A stretch of DNA of 64,000 nucleotides from an uncultured Haliea sp. (GTDB lineage: Bacteria > Pseudomonadota > Gammaproteobacteria > Pseudomonadales > Halieaceae). Position numbers and translations under genes: made by a program. The stretch covers positions 28,949 to 92,948 of the forward strand of contig CAJXWP010000005.1 in NCBI GenBank assembly GCA_913062625.1, written 5' to 3'. This document shows, one piece after another, positions 57,196-64,000 of the stretch (positions within the stretch are counted from its first letter, which is position 1; each line of letters begins with the position of its first letter). The notes beneath the pieces are model-generated. The model worked only from the letters and a program-made list of their open reading frames with translations. It ran no database searches and was not told the origin of the DNA.

Positions 57196-58470
57196 CTATT
57201 TAGCCGCGAGCAAGGCCTGATCGATATCCGCGATGATGTCATCGATATGTTCTATACCAATCGATAGCCTGACCATGTCGTCGCTCACACCGGCAGAGGC
57301 CAGTTCCTCTGCATTGAGCTGTCGGTGAGTAGTGCTGGCAGGGTGACATGCTAGGGACTTCGCATCACCAATATTTACCAAGCGTAAAATTAACTGCAGT
57401 GCGTCGATGAAGCGGGTTCCCGCTGCCATTCCACCGTCGATACCAAAACTGAGGATACCCGCCGCTTTACCCTTGCAAAATGTCTTACTGTTTTCACGAT
57501 AGGGGCTATCTTCAAGGCCGGCATAGTTTACCCAGCTGACCTGTGGGTGCTGCTGTAAGTGTTCTGCCACTTTTTCTGCATTCTCGCAGTGCCGTTCCAT
57601 GCGCAGACTCAGAGTCTCGAGACCTTGCATGATCTGAAAGGCGCTCTGCGGTGATAGGGCGGCGCCTGTATTGCGTAACGGAACAACTCTACAGCGGCCG
57701 ATATAGGCTGCCTCGCCCATGGCTTCGGTGTAGACGACGCCGTGATAGGACGGGTCGGGATTGTTCATGATGGGGAAGCGGTCATTATGGGCAGCCCAGT
57801 CGAATTTGCCTGAATCGACGATGGCACCGCCGATCGTAGTGCCGTGTCCACCGATATATTTTGTTAATGAATGTACTGAAATATCGGCGCCGTAGTCGAA
57901 CACGCGACACAGTATTGGTGTCGCCACCGTGTTGTCGACAATTAACGGTACGCCTGCCGCATGCGCGATGTCGGCCCAACGCTGAATATCGACAATGTTA
58001 CCCGCCGGGTTGCCTATGGATTCGCAAAATAGGGCCTTGGTATTTTCGTCAATCAGTGACGCTACCCGTTCGAAGTCATCCGCTTTGGCAAATCGGGTCT
58101 CGATACCCTGTCTTGGAAAAGTATGGGCAAACAGATTATATGTGCCCCCGTAGAGTTGCGATGTGCTGATGATATTGCTGCCGACCTCCGCGATGGCCTC
58201 AATAGAATAGCGGATTGCCGCCATTCCTGAGGCGACCGCCAGAGCACCAACGCCGCCTTCCAGCTCGGCTAAACGCTGTTCCAAAACAGCATTCGTGGGG
58301 TTCATAATGCGGCTGTAGATATTTCCCGGCACCGCCAAATTGAATAGATCGGCACCATGCTGGCTATCGTTAAAGGTGAACGATGTTGTTTGGTAAATCG
58401 GTGTGGTGGCAGCATTCGTTGTGGGGTCGCCCGCGTAACCGGCGTGAAGAGCGATTGTTTCTGGCTTCAT
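57196..58470 (-). CDS. metY: O-acetylhomoserine sulfhydrylase
   Basis: A PLP enzyme making homocysteine from O-acetylhomoserine and sulfide (or methionine from methanethiol). The product is 424 residues, in the MetY range, longer than MetB/MetZ. The PLP lysine is in SLTKYIGGHGTTIGG. N-terminus ETIALHAGYAGDPTTNAATTPIYQTTSF and C-terminal RLSIGIEHIDDIIADIDQAL are typical. AAAGGA precedes the ATG on the minus strand. It is downstream of btuF on the same strand, 130 bases away, with its own promoter candidate. Confidence 0.95.
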   Translation of the reverse strand: MKPETIALHAGYAGDPTTNAATTPIYQTTSFTFNDSQHGADLFNLAVPGNIYSRIMNPTNAVLEQRLAELEGGVGALAVASGMAAIRYSIEAIAEVGSNIISTSQLYGGTYNLFAHTFPRQGIETRFAKADDFERVASLIDENTKALFCESIGNPAGNIVDIQRWADIAHAAGVPLIVDNTVATPILCRVFDYGADISVHSLTKYIGGHGTTIGGAIVDSGKFDWAAHNDRFPIMNNPDPSYHGVVYTEAMGEAAYIGRCRVVPLRNTGAALSPQSAFQIMQGLETLSLRMERHCENAEKVAEHLQQHPQVSWVNYAGLEDSPYRENSKTFCKGKAAGILSFGIDGGMAAGTRFIDALQLILRLVNIGDAKSLACHPASTTHRQLNAEELASAGVSDDMVRLSIGIEHIDDIIADIDQALLAAK

Positions 58471-58500
58471 TGTCTTATCCTTTCTGGAGGGGGAATAAAA

Positions 58501-58531
58501 ATTCTAACAGGTTAAATCTTAACAAAGGCAA
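58501..58531 (-). promoter_or_regulatory. Candidate metY promoter with dyad in the spacer
   Basis: On the minus strand, TTGCCT (58531-58526) and TAGAAT (58506-58501) are 19 bases apart. A 13-base inverted repeat GTTAA-ATC-TTAAC (58511-58523) lies centred in the spacer. A long spacer with a central dyad is the layout of MerR-type promoters. Confidence 0.4.
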
Positions 58532-58600
58532 TACAGCAGGCAAAGGCAAGATAAGTATTGGATCGCATAAATTTGAGGCGGTACTGTATCGAAGTGCAAG

Positions 58601-59464
58601 TCACCGGATTTGATCTAACTGTTGGCACAGGCTTCGGGCCCCCAGCACGATGCGGGCAGAGGGTCGTTGCAGGTGGTCGGGGTTGACGACAAACAAGGCG
58701 TTGTCCGCCACAGCGGTGAGAGAAGGGTAGGCTCGCCACTCATCCAACCATTCTGGACGCGCCTCCCCCATGCCGCTGGCAACGATAGCATCGGGATCAC
58801 GTAACAGGACAGATTCGATACTGATTCTCGGGGCGAGTGAGCGGGCATCACGGAACACATTGTACCCACCACACAGTGAGATAATCTCGCTGATCAGGTG
58901 CTCGCCATTCACCGTTTGCAGCGGATCGTTCCAAATCTGATACAGCACGCTTAACGATCGCCTTTCCTTATAGCGGCGTTGTAGAATGCTGAGTTCTGCC
59001 TCGATGCGGCTGGCTTCGGCTTCACCGATGGTTGGCGTTCCCGCCAACTGACTGAGGTTGCGTATGCTCTTTGGTACATCCGAGAGTTGACGTAGTTCAC
59101 TGACATAGACTGGAATGCCAAGTGTCTCAAACTGTGGAAGCGTTTGCATGCCATTACCCGAACCCCACATAACCACTAGGTCAGGTTGCAGAGCCAGAAC
59201 CTGCTCCAGACTAAACGCGTTGTAGGTCCCCACTTCAGAAACATTTTTTGCCTCATCTGGGAAATTGCTGTAGCTAACAATGCCCACTAATTTGTCGCCA
59301 GCACCCGCGCTATAGAGGTTCTCTACGATATGCGGCGCGAGTGCCACGATGCGCTCAGCGGGTTGAGCCAGTGTCACCTCGCGTCCCGAGAAATCCTGCA
59401 CGGTAATTGCGTGCGCAGGGACCGCGATCACGACGAGGAAAAGCAGTGCAAGCCGCAGTGTCAT
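58601..59464 (-). CDS. btuF: Vitamin B12 ABC transporter substrate-binding protein
   Basis: 287 residues. A signal peptide (about 1-19, ending VPAHA) precedes a class III periplasmic binding protein. RIVALAPHIVENLYSAGAGDKLVGIV and DYPxEA-like YSNFPDEAKNV segments match BtuF. It captures cobalamin from the periplasm and hands it to BtuCD. It overlaps btuD by 4 bases. Haem or siderophore binding is the alternative, but the riboswitch and cobO in the same operon support B12. Confidence 0.9.
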   Translation of the reverse strand: MTLRLALLFLVVIAVPAHAITVQDFSGREVTLAQPAERIVALAPHIVENLYSAGAGDKLVGIVSYSNFPDEAKNVSEVGTYNAFSLEQVLALQPDLVVMWGSGNGMQTLPQFETLGIPVYVSELRQLSDVPKSIRNLSQLAGTPTIGEAEASRIEAELSILQRRYKERRSLSVLYQIWNDPLQTVNGEHLISEIISLCGGYNVFRDARSLAPRISIESVLLRDPDAIVASGMGEARPEWLDEWRAYPSLTAVADNALFVVNPDHLQRPSARIVLGARSLCQQLDQIR

Positions 59465-60255
59465 AACAATGTCGGGCGTAGTGGGGTGATCATAGGGTAG
59501 CCCTCTTGGGGATGATGGCCAACAGTGACGTCCACCCCAAAGACTTCTTTAAACAGTGTTGTGGTGAAAACCTGTTCAGGGCTGCCAAGAGCGATCTGGC
59601 ATCCGTTGTCTAGCACTAGTATCTGGTCCGCGATGCTGGCCATCAGGTTTAAGTCGTGTATCACCACTACGATCGCGCAGCCCCGCATGGCCAGTTGCTG
59701 CGTCGCCAGAAGCACCAGCTGCTGATGAGCCAGATCCAACGCGGAGGTAGGCTCATCCAGTAACAGGAGGCTGCCACTCAGCGACTCTTGACCTAAGATT
59801 TGAGCAAATATTCGCGCCAGCTGCGTGCGCTGTTTTTCACCACCGGAAAGTTGTGTATAAAGCCTGTGGCGCAGGGATACCGTGTCGGTCAGCTGCAGCG
59901 CCTGTTCTACGATATCGCTGTCAGCCCGGTAGCCACTGCTGTGCGGTATGCGCCCCAGCCTGACGACTTCTGCGACAGTGTACGGAAAGCTGAGGAGCGA
60001 CATCTGTGGAAGAAAAGCCAGCCGCTGCGCGCGCGCCTGTGGTGGCCATTCCGTCATTGCTCGTTCACAAAAGGTCAATTGTCCAGTGCTGGGTTGGATG
60101 TCGCCGGCGATCAATTGCAGCAGACTGGACTTACCTGCGCCGTTAGGTCCGGCAAGCCCCAAGACAGTGCCGGGCTGCAGATTCAAAGCAATATCCTCGA
60201 GCAGTGCTTGCCCCCACGGTGCAGCACAGACGCCTTTGAGCTGCAGCGTGCTCAC
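59461..60255 (-). CDS. btuD: Vitamin B12 ABC transporter ATPase
   Basis: 264 residues. Walker A GLAGPNGAGKSSLL, signature LSGGEKQRTQLARI, Walker B LLLLDEPTSALD and switch VIHDLN are all present. It energises cobalamin import with BtuC. It lies between btuC and btuF on the minus strand. FecE/HmuV-type relatives are similar in sequence; B12 is inferred from the operon and riboswitch. Confidence 0.92.
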   Translation of the reverse strand: MSTLQLKGVCAAPWGQALLEDIALNLQPGTVLGLAGPNGAGKSSLLQLIAGDIQPSTGQLTFCERAMTEWPPQARAQRLAFLPQMSLLSFPYTVAEVVRLGRIPHSSGYRADSDIVEQALQLTDTVSLRHRLYTQLSGGEKQRTQLARIFAQILGQESLSGSLLLLDEPTSALDLAHQQLVLLATQQLAMRGCAIVVVIHDLNLMASIADQILVLDNGCQIALGSPEQVFTTTLFKEVFGVDVTVGHHPQEGYPMITPLRPTLL

Positions 60256-60289
60256 AGACTAAACCGGTAGGGGTGTTTGCCGTTGTCCA

Positions 60290-61258
60290 CTACTGCATCC
60301 CGTAATGGTGACGGTTACGCAGCAGGGATATAAAAAATGGCACACCAACGATGGTGGTGATAACACCCACGGGTAGTTCGGTGGGCGCCACCAGAACTCG
60401 AGCGAGAGCATCCGCCACGACCAGTAGCAGCGCGCCTGCCAAAGCGGATGCCGGCATCAGGTAGCGATGATCCGGTCCGGCCAACATGCGCACTATATGC
60501 GGCACTACCAAGCCCACGAAAGCGATGGTGCCCACAAGGGCAACAGAGGTGCCGACACCTACTGCCACCCAAATAATCAGTGCAAGCTTGATGCGGTCAA
60601 CCTTGATGCCCAGATGACGGGCTTCTGACTCGCCCAGCAACAGCGCGTTCAGCGCTCCAGCGTAGCGCGGCAGTGCCACTAGTAATGCGCCACCCACTAC
60701 CGAGGCCAGTATTAAACGGGGGTAGTTCGCTCCGTCCAGTCCTCCCATTTTCCATAGACTAATCCGTCGCAGCATATTGTTGTCGGCAAAAAATTCCAGC
60801 AGGCTGCCAATCGATCCAGACAAGGCGGTGATCGCAATACCCGCCAATAACATGGTCGCCACTGACGTGCCGTTGGCTGACGTTGCTAATCGGTAGACGA
60901 AGAGCACGGCAATTACGCCTCCCACAAAGGCCCCAGCCGATACGAGTGACAGTCCGATATACCCTTGTAGCAGGCTGCCCCCGGTAACGATAATGAGGGC
61001 GGCACCCAATGAGGCTCCGGCCGTCACTCCGATCAGTGAGGGGTCTGCGAGTGGATTACGAAATAAGCCTTGCATGGCGGCGCCGCTGATTGCCAGGGTG
61101 GCACCCATGACCGCTGCCAGCAGGACTCGGGGTAAGCGTATCTGCCCCACAATGAGAGCGTTGCGACTGCCGGCTTCCCCCAGCAGCGTATCGAAAATAC
61201 CCTGGCTGACGTCTAGGAAAGAAAGACTTATTGCGCCACTGGCCAGTGCCAATGCCAT
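60290..61258 (-). CDS. btuC: Vitamin B12 ABC transporter permease
   Basis: At least 322 residues of a FecCD-type permease with about ten helices; GQIRLPRVLLAAVMGATLAISGAAMQGLFRNPLADPSLIG is diagnostic. ATG 61258 is the first standard start and has no ribosome-binding site. The reading frame continues upstream and encodes YSQRQQRARLLITTLAILL, matching the first helix of E. coli BtuC. An ATT at 61339-61337, preceded by AAGGG at 8 bases, may be the true start, giving 349 residues. It follows cobO. Confidence 0.88.
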   Translation of the reverse strand: MALALASGAISLSFLDVSQGIFDTLLGEAGSRNALIVGQIRLPRVLLAAVMGATLAISGAAMQGLFRNPLADPSLIGVTAGASLGAALIIVTGGSLLQGYIGLSLVSAGAFVGGVIAVLFVYRLATSANGTSVATMLLAGIAITALSGSIGSLLEFFADNNMLRRISLWKMGGLDGANYPRLILASVVGGALLVALPRYAGALNALLLGESEARHLGIKVDRIKLALIIWVAVGVGTSVALVGTIAFVGLVVPHIVRMLAGPDHRYLMPASALAGALLLVVADALARVLVAPTELPVGVITTIVGVPFFISLLRNRHHYGMQ

Positions 61259-61334
61259 AGCGCAGGGTAATAGAATCGCGAGAGTAGTGATCAGTAATCG
61301 CGCGCGTTGTTGCCTCTGTGAGTAAAGGCTAGCG

Positions 61335-61943
61335 CTAATAATCGACGCCCTTGCGGGCCATAATGCCCGCCTTAAACGCGTGCTTTACTTCTCGGACTTC
61401 AGACACGGTATCCATGGCTGCCTGCAAGGCTGAGCCCCCGCCGCGGCCGGTGACGACTACGCTTTGCGCGAAGGGACGTTCGTTAATCGCATGAATGATT
61501 TCGTCGGCAGGGAGGTAATCGTAGGCGATCATGTAGGTGAGCTCATCCAGTATGACGAGATCGTAGCGACTGTCGGCTAGCATCTCTTTGGCCACAGCCC
61601 AAGTTCGGATAGCCGCGACAATATCTCCACTGCGGTCCTGTGTATCCCAGGTGAAACCCGTGCCCATTTGATAGAAGGCCACCTGCGGACACTGTTCCTT
61701 CAGATAGATTTCTTCGCCTGACAGTTGCACGCCCTTAATGAACTGCACCACACCCACGGTGTAGCCATAACCTAGGGCTCGCATTACCATGCCGAACGCA
61801 GAGCTCGACTTACCTTTGCCATCGCCGGTGAGCAAGACGGCTACACCTCGCTCTGTGTCAGCGGCATCGATACTAGCATCGATACTGGCCTTTTGTTTCT
61901 CCATGGCCGCCTTGTGCTTTGCGTTCTTACGGTCGTCAGTCAT
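61335..61943 (-). CDS. cobO: Cob(I)alamin adenosyltransferase
   Basis: CobA/CobO/BtuR-type enzyme that adds the adenosyl group to reduced corrinoids using ATP. The product is 202 residues. The P-loop-like VLLTGDGKGKSSSAFGMVMRALGYG starts the core at about 35; the motif VVQFIKGVQ and VILDELTY follow, then VVVTGRGG. A charged N-terminal extension (about 1-30) is present. It lies between btuB and btuC in a B12 uptake operon, so it probably serves salvage of imported cobalamin. Confidence 0.95.
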   Translation of the reverse strand: MTDDRKNAKHKAAMEKQKASIDASIDAADTERGVAVLLTGDGKGKSSSAFGMVMRALGYGYTVGVVQFIKGVQLSGEEIYLKEQCPQVAFYQMGTGFTWDTQDRSGDIVAAIRTWAVAKEMLADSRYDLVILDELTYMIAYDYLPADEIIHAINERPFAQSVVVTGRGGGSALQAAMDTVSEVREVKHAFKAGIMARKGVDY

Positions 61944-61953
61944 GACAGATCCT

Positions 61954-63804
61954 TTAGAAGGAATATCTCAGGCCGGCGTAGCCCGCCGCACCAGCAGTGT
62001 TGTATTCAGGTATCTCTTGGTACTGCTCATCAGTTGCATTTTCGACTCGAGCATACACTTGCAGGCCCTCTATGACTTGCAAGGTCACGCTCAGGTCAAG
62101 CACCTCATACTCGTCTACACTGCCCATAGACTCTTCAGCGATATCTTTCGCTATACGATAGTTGATGTTGATCTGTATGCGATCATTCCATGGAGTGATA
62201 AGGAGGCCGACATTGGCCATATTTTTAGGTGTCCGCAGACGCTGTTCACCATCAAAATCTTGCGTGTCAGTATAAGTGTAGTTTCCGTTAAATGTAACCA
62301 TGTCGCCCAGAGGAACCTCTGCAGTAAACTCGACTCCGGTGGAGGAAGATTCCCCGTCGCCCTGCAGGTATCCGGAGTAATCGACCAAATCGTAATAAAT
62401 TTCATCATCAACCTTTTGATCGAAATAGACCCCTTCGACGTACCAGCCAGCAGTGGAAAAATATCCGACACCAGCATCCCAGCCTGTGCTTTCCTCTGCA
62501 CCGAGTTCCGATCCCTTAGCGGGAGCGGAGGCATCGGGGCTTGCGTTGTACGCAATCTCAGATAGGCTTGGGGCACGGAACCCGGTGCCGTAGGTTGTTT
62601 TAAACTTAAGCTCGCCATCGCCCGCCTGCTGCAGGTAGACAGCCCCAACGCGATAAGTGGTTTTACTGCCGAAGTCGTCGTTGTCTGTATAGCGCGCGCC
62701 GGCAGTAACGAACATACTCTCCATTAAGCTACCCTGAGCTTCTAAGAAGTAGCCGGATTGATCACGATTATCTTCAGAGGTGTCGGTTTCTACAGATTCT
62801 TTTAGCAGCTCTGCACCATAGACCAAACTGAGTGCGTCAGATTGTTTCCAGCTTCCAAGGTAGTCAAATTTCTCCAACTCGCCTTTATAATTGTAATCGT
62901 TGACGCCCTCGGTATAAAATTTGCGGTCAGTCTTGTTGGCGCTATATGACACAGTGTTTGTAGCTGCTTCGCTCTGGTAAGTGAGCGCTATGCGGCCTGC
63001 ATCCATTGAATACTCGTCATTGCAGTTGTCTGAGCGATCGAAGTTCGGGGTATAGCAGTTGTCATAGTCATTTTCGCCTTCGACGTTACGTCCTACTAAT
63101 TCAAGGCGCAGTGTCTCAAGTATGTTCCAGCCGGCGCGACCGTGTAGGGTCGTATTGTCATAGCCGTCATCATCTTCCAGCACCGTATCGGTAGACAAAC
63201 TGTTAAATCCTTCTGTTTCAAAGCGCTCAGCCATAAACGTACCGTCTACAGTCTCGTTGCCGCCGGTGATGTGCCCGCCATATTGCCATGTCCCGAATTT
63301 ACCGCCTTCGGCCTCGACTCCGCCTGATAGACCCGCCTGTGGTGCAGTGGTGGACATATTAATGACGCCACCGGCATCGGCGCCGTAAACAAGGCCTTCT
63401 GGACCACGGAGGATCTCTATCCGATTGATACCGCCGGTAAGCAAATTGCCGAAATTCGGTCCGGCTTGCGGTGACGACGTATCAGTGAGATCAATGCCGT
63501 CAAGATAAACCTTAGTCCGAAAACCACGTTCACCGCGAATGCGGACTTCCGTTGCACTGCCAATGCCTCCATTAGTGGCAACCGACACTGCCGGCTCATA
63601 ACGCAGTGTGTCGGCGACAGTGCTGAACCCACGAAGTTCAATATCCTCCTTGGTGACGATCGAAATCGACGCTGCAACTTCTCTCAATGGCATTTCGAGG
63701 CGCGACGATGTCACCACCATTTCTTCCAGTTTGTTGTCCGCATGCGCACCGATTGCAGCGACGCTAGTGAGCGTGAATAGGGTGGCGGTGGATAGTTTGT
63801 ACAT
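61954..63804 (-). CDS. btuB: TonB-dependent vitamin B12 receptor
   Basis: 616 residues, an outer-membrane 22-strand barrel with N-terminal plug. A signal peptide (about 1-22, ending GAHA) is followed by a TonB box-like LEEMVVTSSR and plug motifs IRGERGFRTKVYLDGI and RIEILRGPEGLVYGADAGGVIN. The C-terminus ends with AGYAGLRYSF as for outer-membrane barrels. BtuB function is supported by the cobalamin riboswitch just upstream and by cobO-btuCDF downstream. It is the first gene of the operon. Confidence 0.92.
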   Translation of the reverse strand: MYKLSTATLFTLTSVAAIGAHADNKLEEMVVTSSRLEMPLREVAASISIVTKEDIELRGFSTVADTLRYEPAVSVATNGGIGSATEVRIRGERGFRTKVYLDGIDLTDTSSPQAGPNFGNLLTGGINRIEILRGPEGLVYGADAGGVINMSTTAPQAGLSGGVEAEGGKFGTWQYGGHITGGNETVDGTFMAERFETEGFNSLSTDTVLEDDDGYDNTTLHGRAGWNILETLRLELVGRNVEGENDYDNCYTPNFDRSDNCNDEYSMDAGRIALTYQSEAATNTVSYSANKTDRKFYTEGVNDYNYKGELEKFDYLGSWKQSDALSLVYGAELLKESVETDTSEDNRDQSGYFLEAQGSLMESMFVTAGARYTDNDDFGSKTTYRVGAVYLQQAGDGELKFKTTYGTGFRAPSLSEIAYNASPDASAPAKGSELGAEESTGWDAGVGYFSTAGWYVEGVYFDQKVDDEIYYDLVDYSGYLQGDGESSSTGVEFTAEVPLGDMVTFNGNYTYTDTQDFDGEQRLRTPKNMANVGLLITPWNDRIQININYRIAKDIAEESMGSVDEYEVLDLSVTLQVIEGLQVYARVENATDEQYQEIPEYNTAGAAGYAGLRYSF

Positions 63805-63896
63805 AACGTTACTGCCTCAAAAGCCTTAAAAAAATAAAGTGGCGATTAAGGGAGGGGATCAGGGAACGCAGCACCAAGGCGCTGAGCAACCGTGTA

Positions 63897-63913
63897 TGAA
63901 GCCCTCCGCTTCA
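63897..63913 (-). other. Hairpin after the riboswitch core
   Basis: TGAAGC-GGAGG-GCTTCA on the minus strand, a 6-bp stem with GGAGG in the loop, 16 bases after the B12 box. It could be part of the expression platform; no T run follows. Confidence 0.4.
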
Positions 63914-63919
63914 TCGTTG

Positions 63920-64000
63920 CGCATTGCTAGGCAGGTATCGGGCTGACAGTCGGTGACTGTCTACCGTTGCGGGGGCAGCGGTGGACTCGGCAATAGCCGT
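63920..64000 (-). promoter_or_regulatory. Cobalamin riboswitch (5' part beyond the window)
   Basis: On the minus strand: CCCCCGCAACGGTAG (ends at 63961), a perfect stem GACAGTC-ACC-GACTGTC, and the B12 box AGCCCGATACCTGCC (63944-63930). These are core elements of the AdoCbl riboswitch (RF00174). It lies about 125-200 bases before btuB and should lower expression when cobalamin is plentiful. The left end of the RNA is cut by the window edge. Confidence 0.93.

Noticed and set aside
1..64000. tRNA, rRNA, CRISPR, insertion sequences or prophage
   Set aside because: Read through all gaps; no cloverleaf, spaced repeats, transposase or integrase coding was seen.

Overview
The window reads as chromosomal core DNA of a marine-type gammaproteobacterium. 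Gene order from guaB through der closely follows the Pseudomonas/Cellvibrionales arrangement (guaBA-tadA-mltF-purL, then secDF-suhB-trmJ-isc operon-ndk-rlmN-pilF-rodZ-ispG-hisS-yfgM-bamB-der). Base composition looks moderate, roughly half G+C, and the style resembles the OM60/NOR5 (Halieaceae) type. The family assignment is inference from gene order and protein style only. No phage, transposon, CRISPR array, tRNA or rRNA was found.

Region 1 (1-9.4 kb): the recJ tail, prfB with its programmed +1 frameshift, lysS, and a lipoprotein gene. A translationally coupled three-gene signalling operon follows on the minus strand (nucleotide cyclase with receiver domain, stand-alone receiver, histidine kinase). 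It is divergent from a CRP/FNR-type regulator, then comes xseA. Region 2 (9.4-38.1 kb): housekeeping genes for GMP synthesis, tRNA editing, cell-wall turnover, purine synthesis, Sec export, Fe-S assembly (isc), isoprenoid synthesis, tRNA charging, outer-membrane assembly and ribosome assembly, ending with a truncated haemoglobin gene.

Region 3 (38.1-46.9 kb) is the accessory part. It has the remains of a small c-type cytochrome gene, a divergent HPPD-superfamily dioxygenase, a secreted dirigent/allene-oxide-cyclase-like protein and a pyruvate-decarboxylase-type enzyme, which is rare in bacteria. A four-gene CoA-ester catabolic operon follows (SDR, acyl-CoA dehydrogenase, family III CoA-transferase, mesaconyl-CoA-hydratase-like). 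Region 4 (47.2-54.6 kb) is a type IV pilus minor-pilin operon, fimT-pilV-pilW-pilX-pilY1-pilE plus a small exported protein. Region 5 (54.9-64 kb) has isocitrate lyase with a clear terminator, an HxlR regulator, metY, and a vitamin B12 uptake/adenosylation operon (btuB-cobO-btuC-btuD-btuF) on the minus strand, led by a cobalamin riboswitch that runs off the right edge.

The most unusual items are: (a) the cyclase operon, whose parts could form a four-step phosphorelay and whose cyclase carries guanylate-cyclase-like specificity residues; (b) the 38-47 kb accessory block with two 2-oxo-acid enzyme families and a four-enzyme CoA pathway; (c) the decayed cytochrome c gene; (d) btuC, whose first helix is encoded upstream of any standard start codon.
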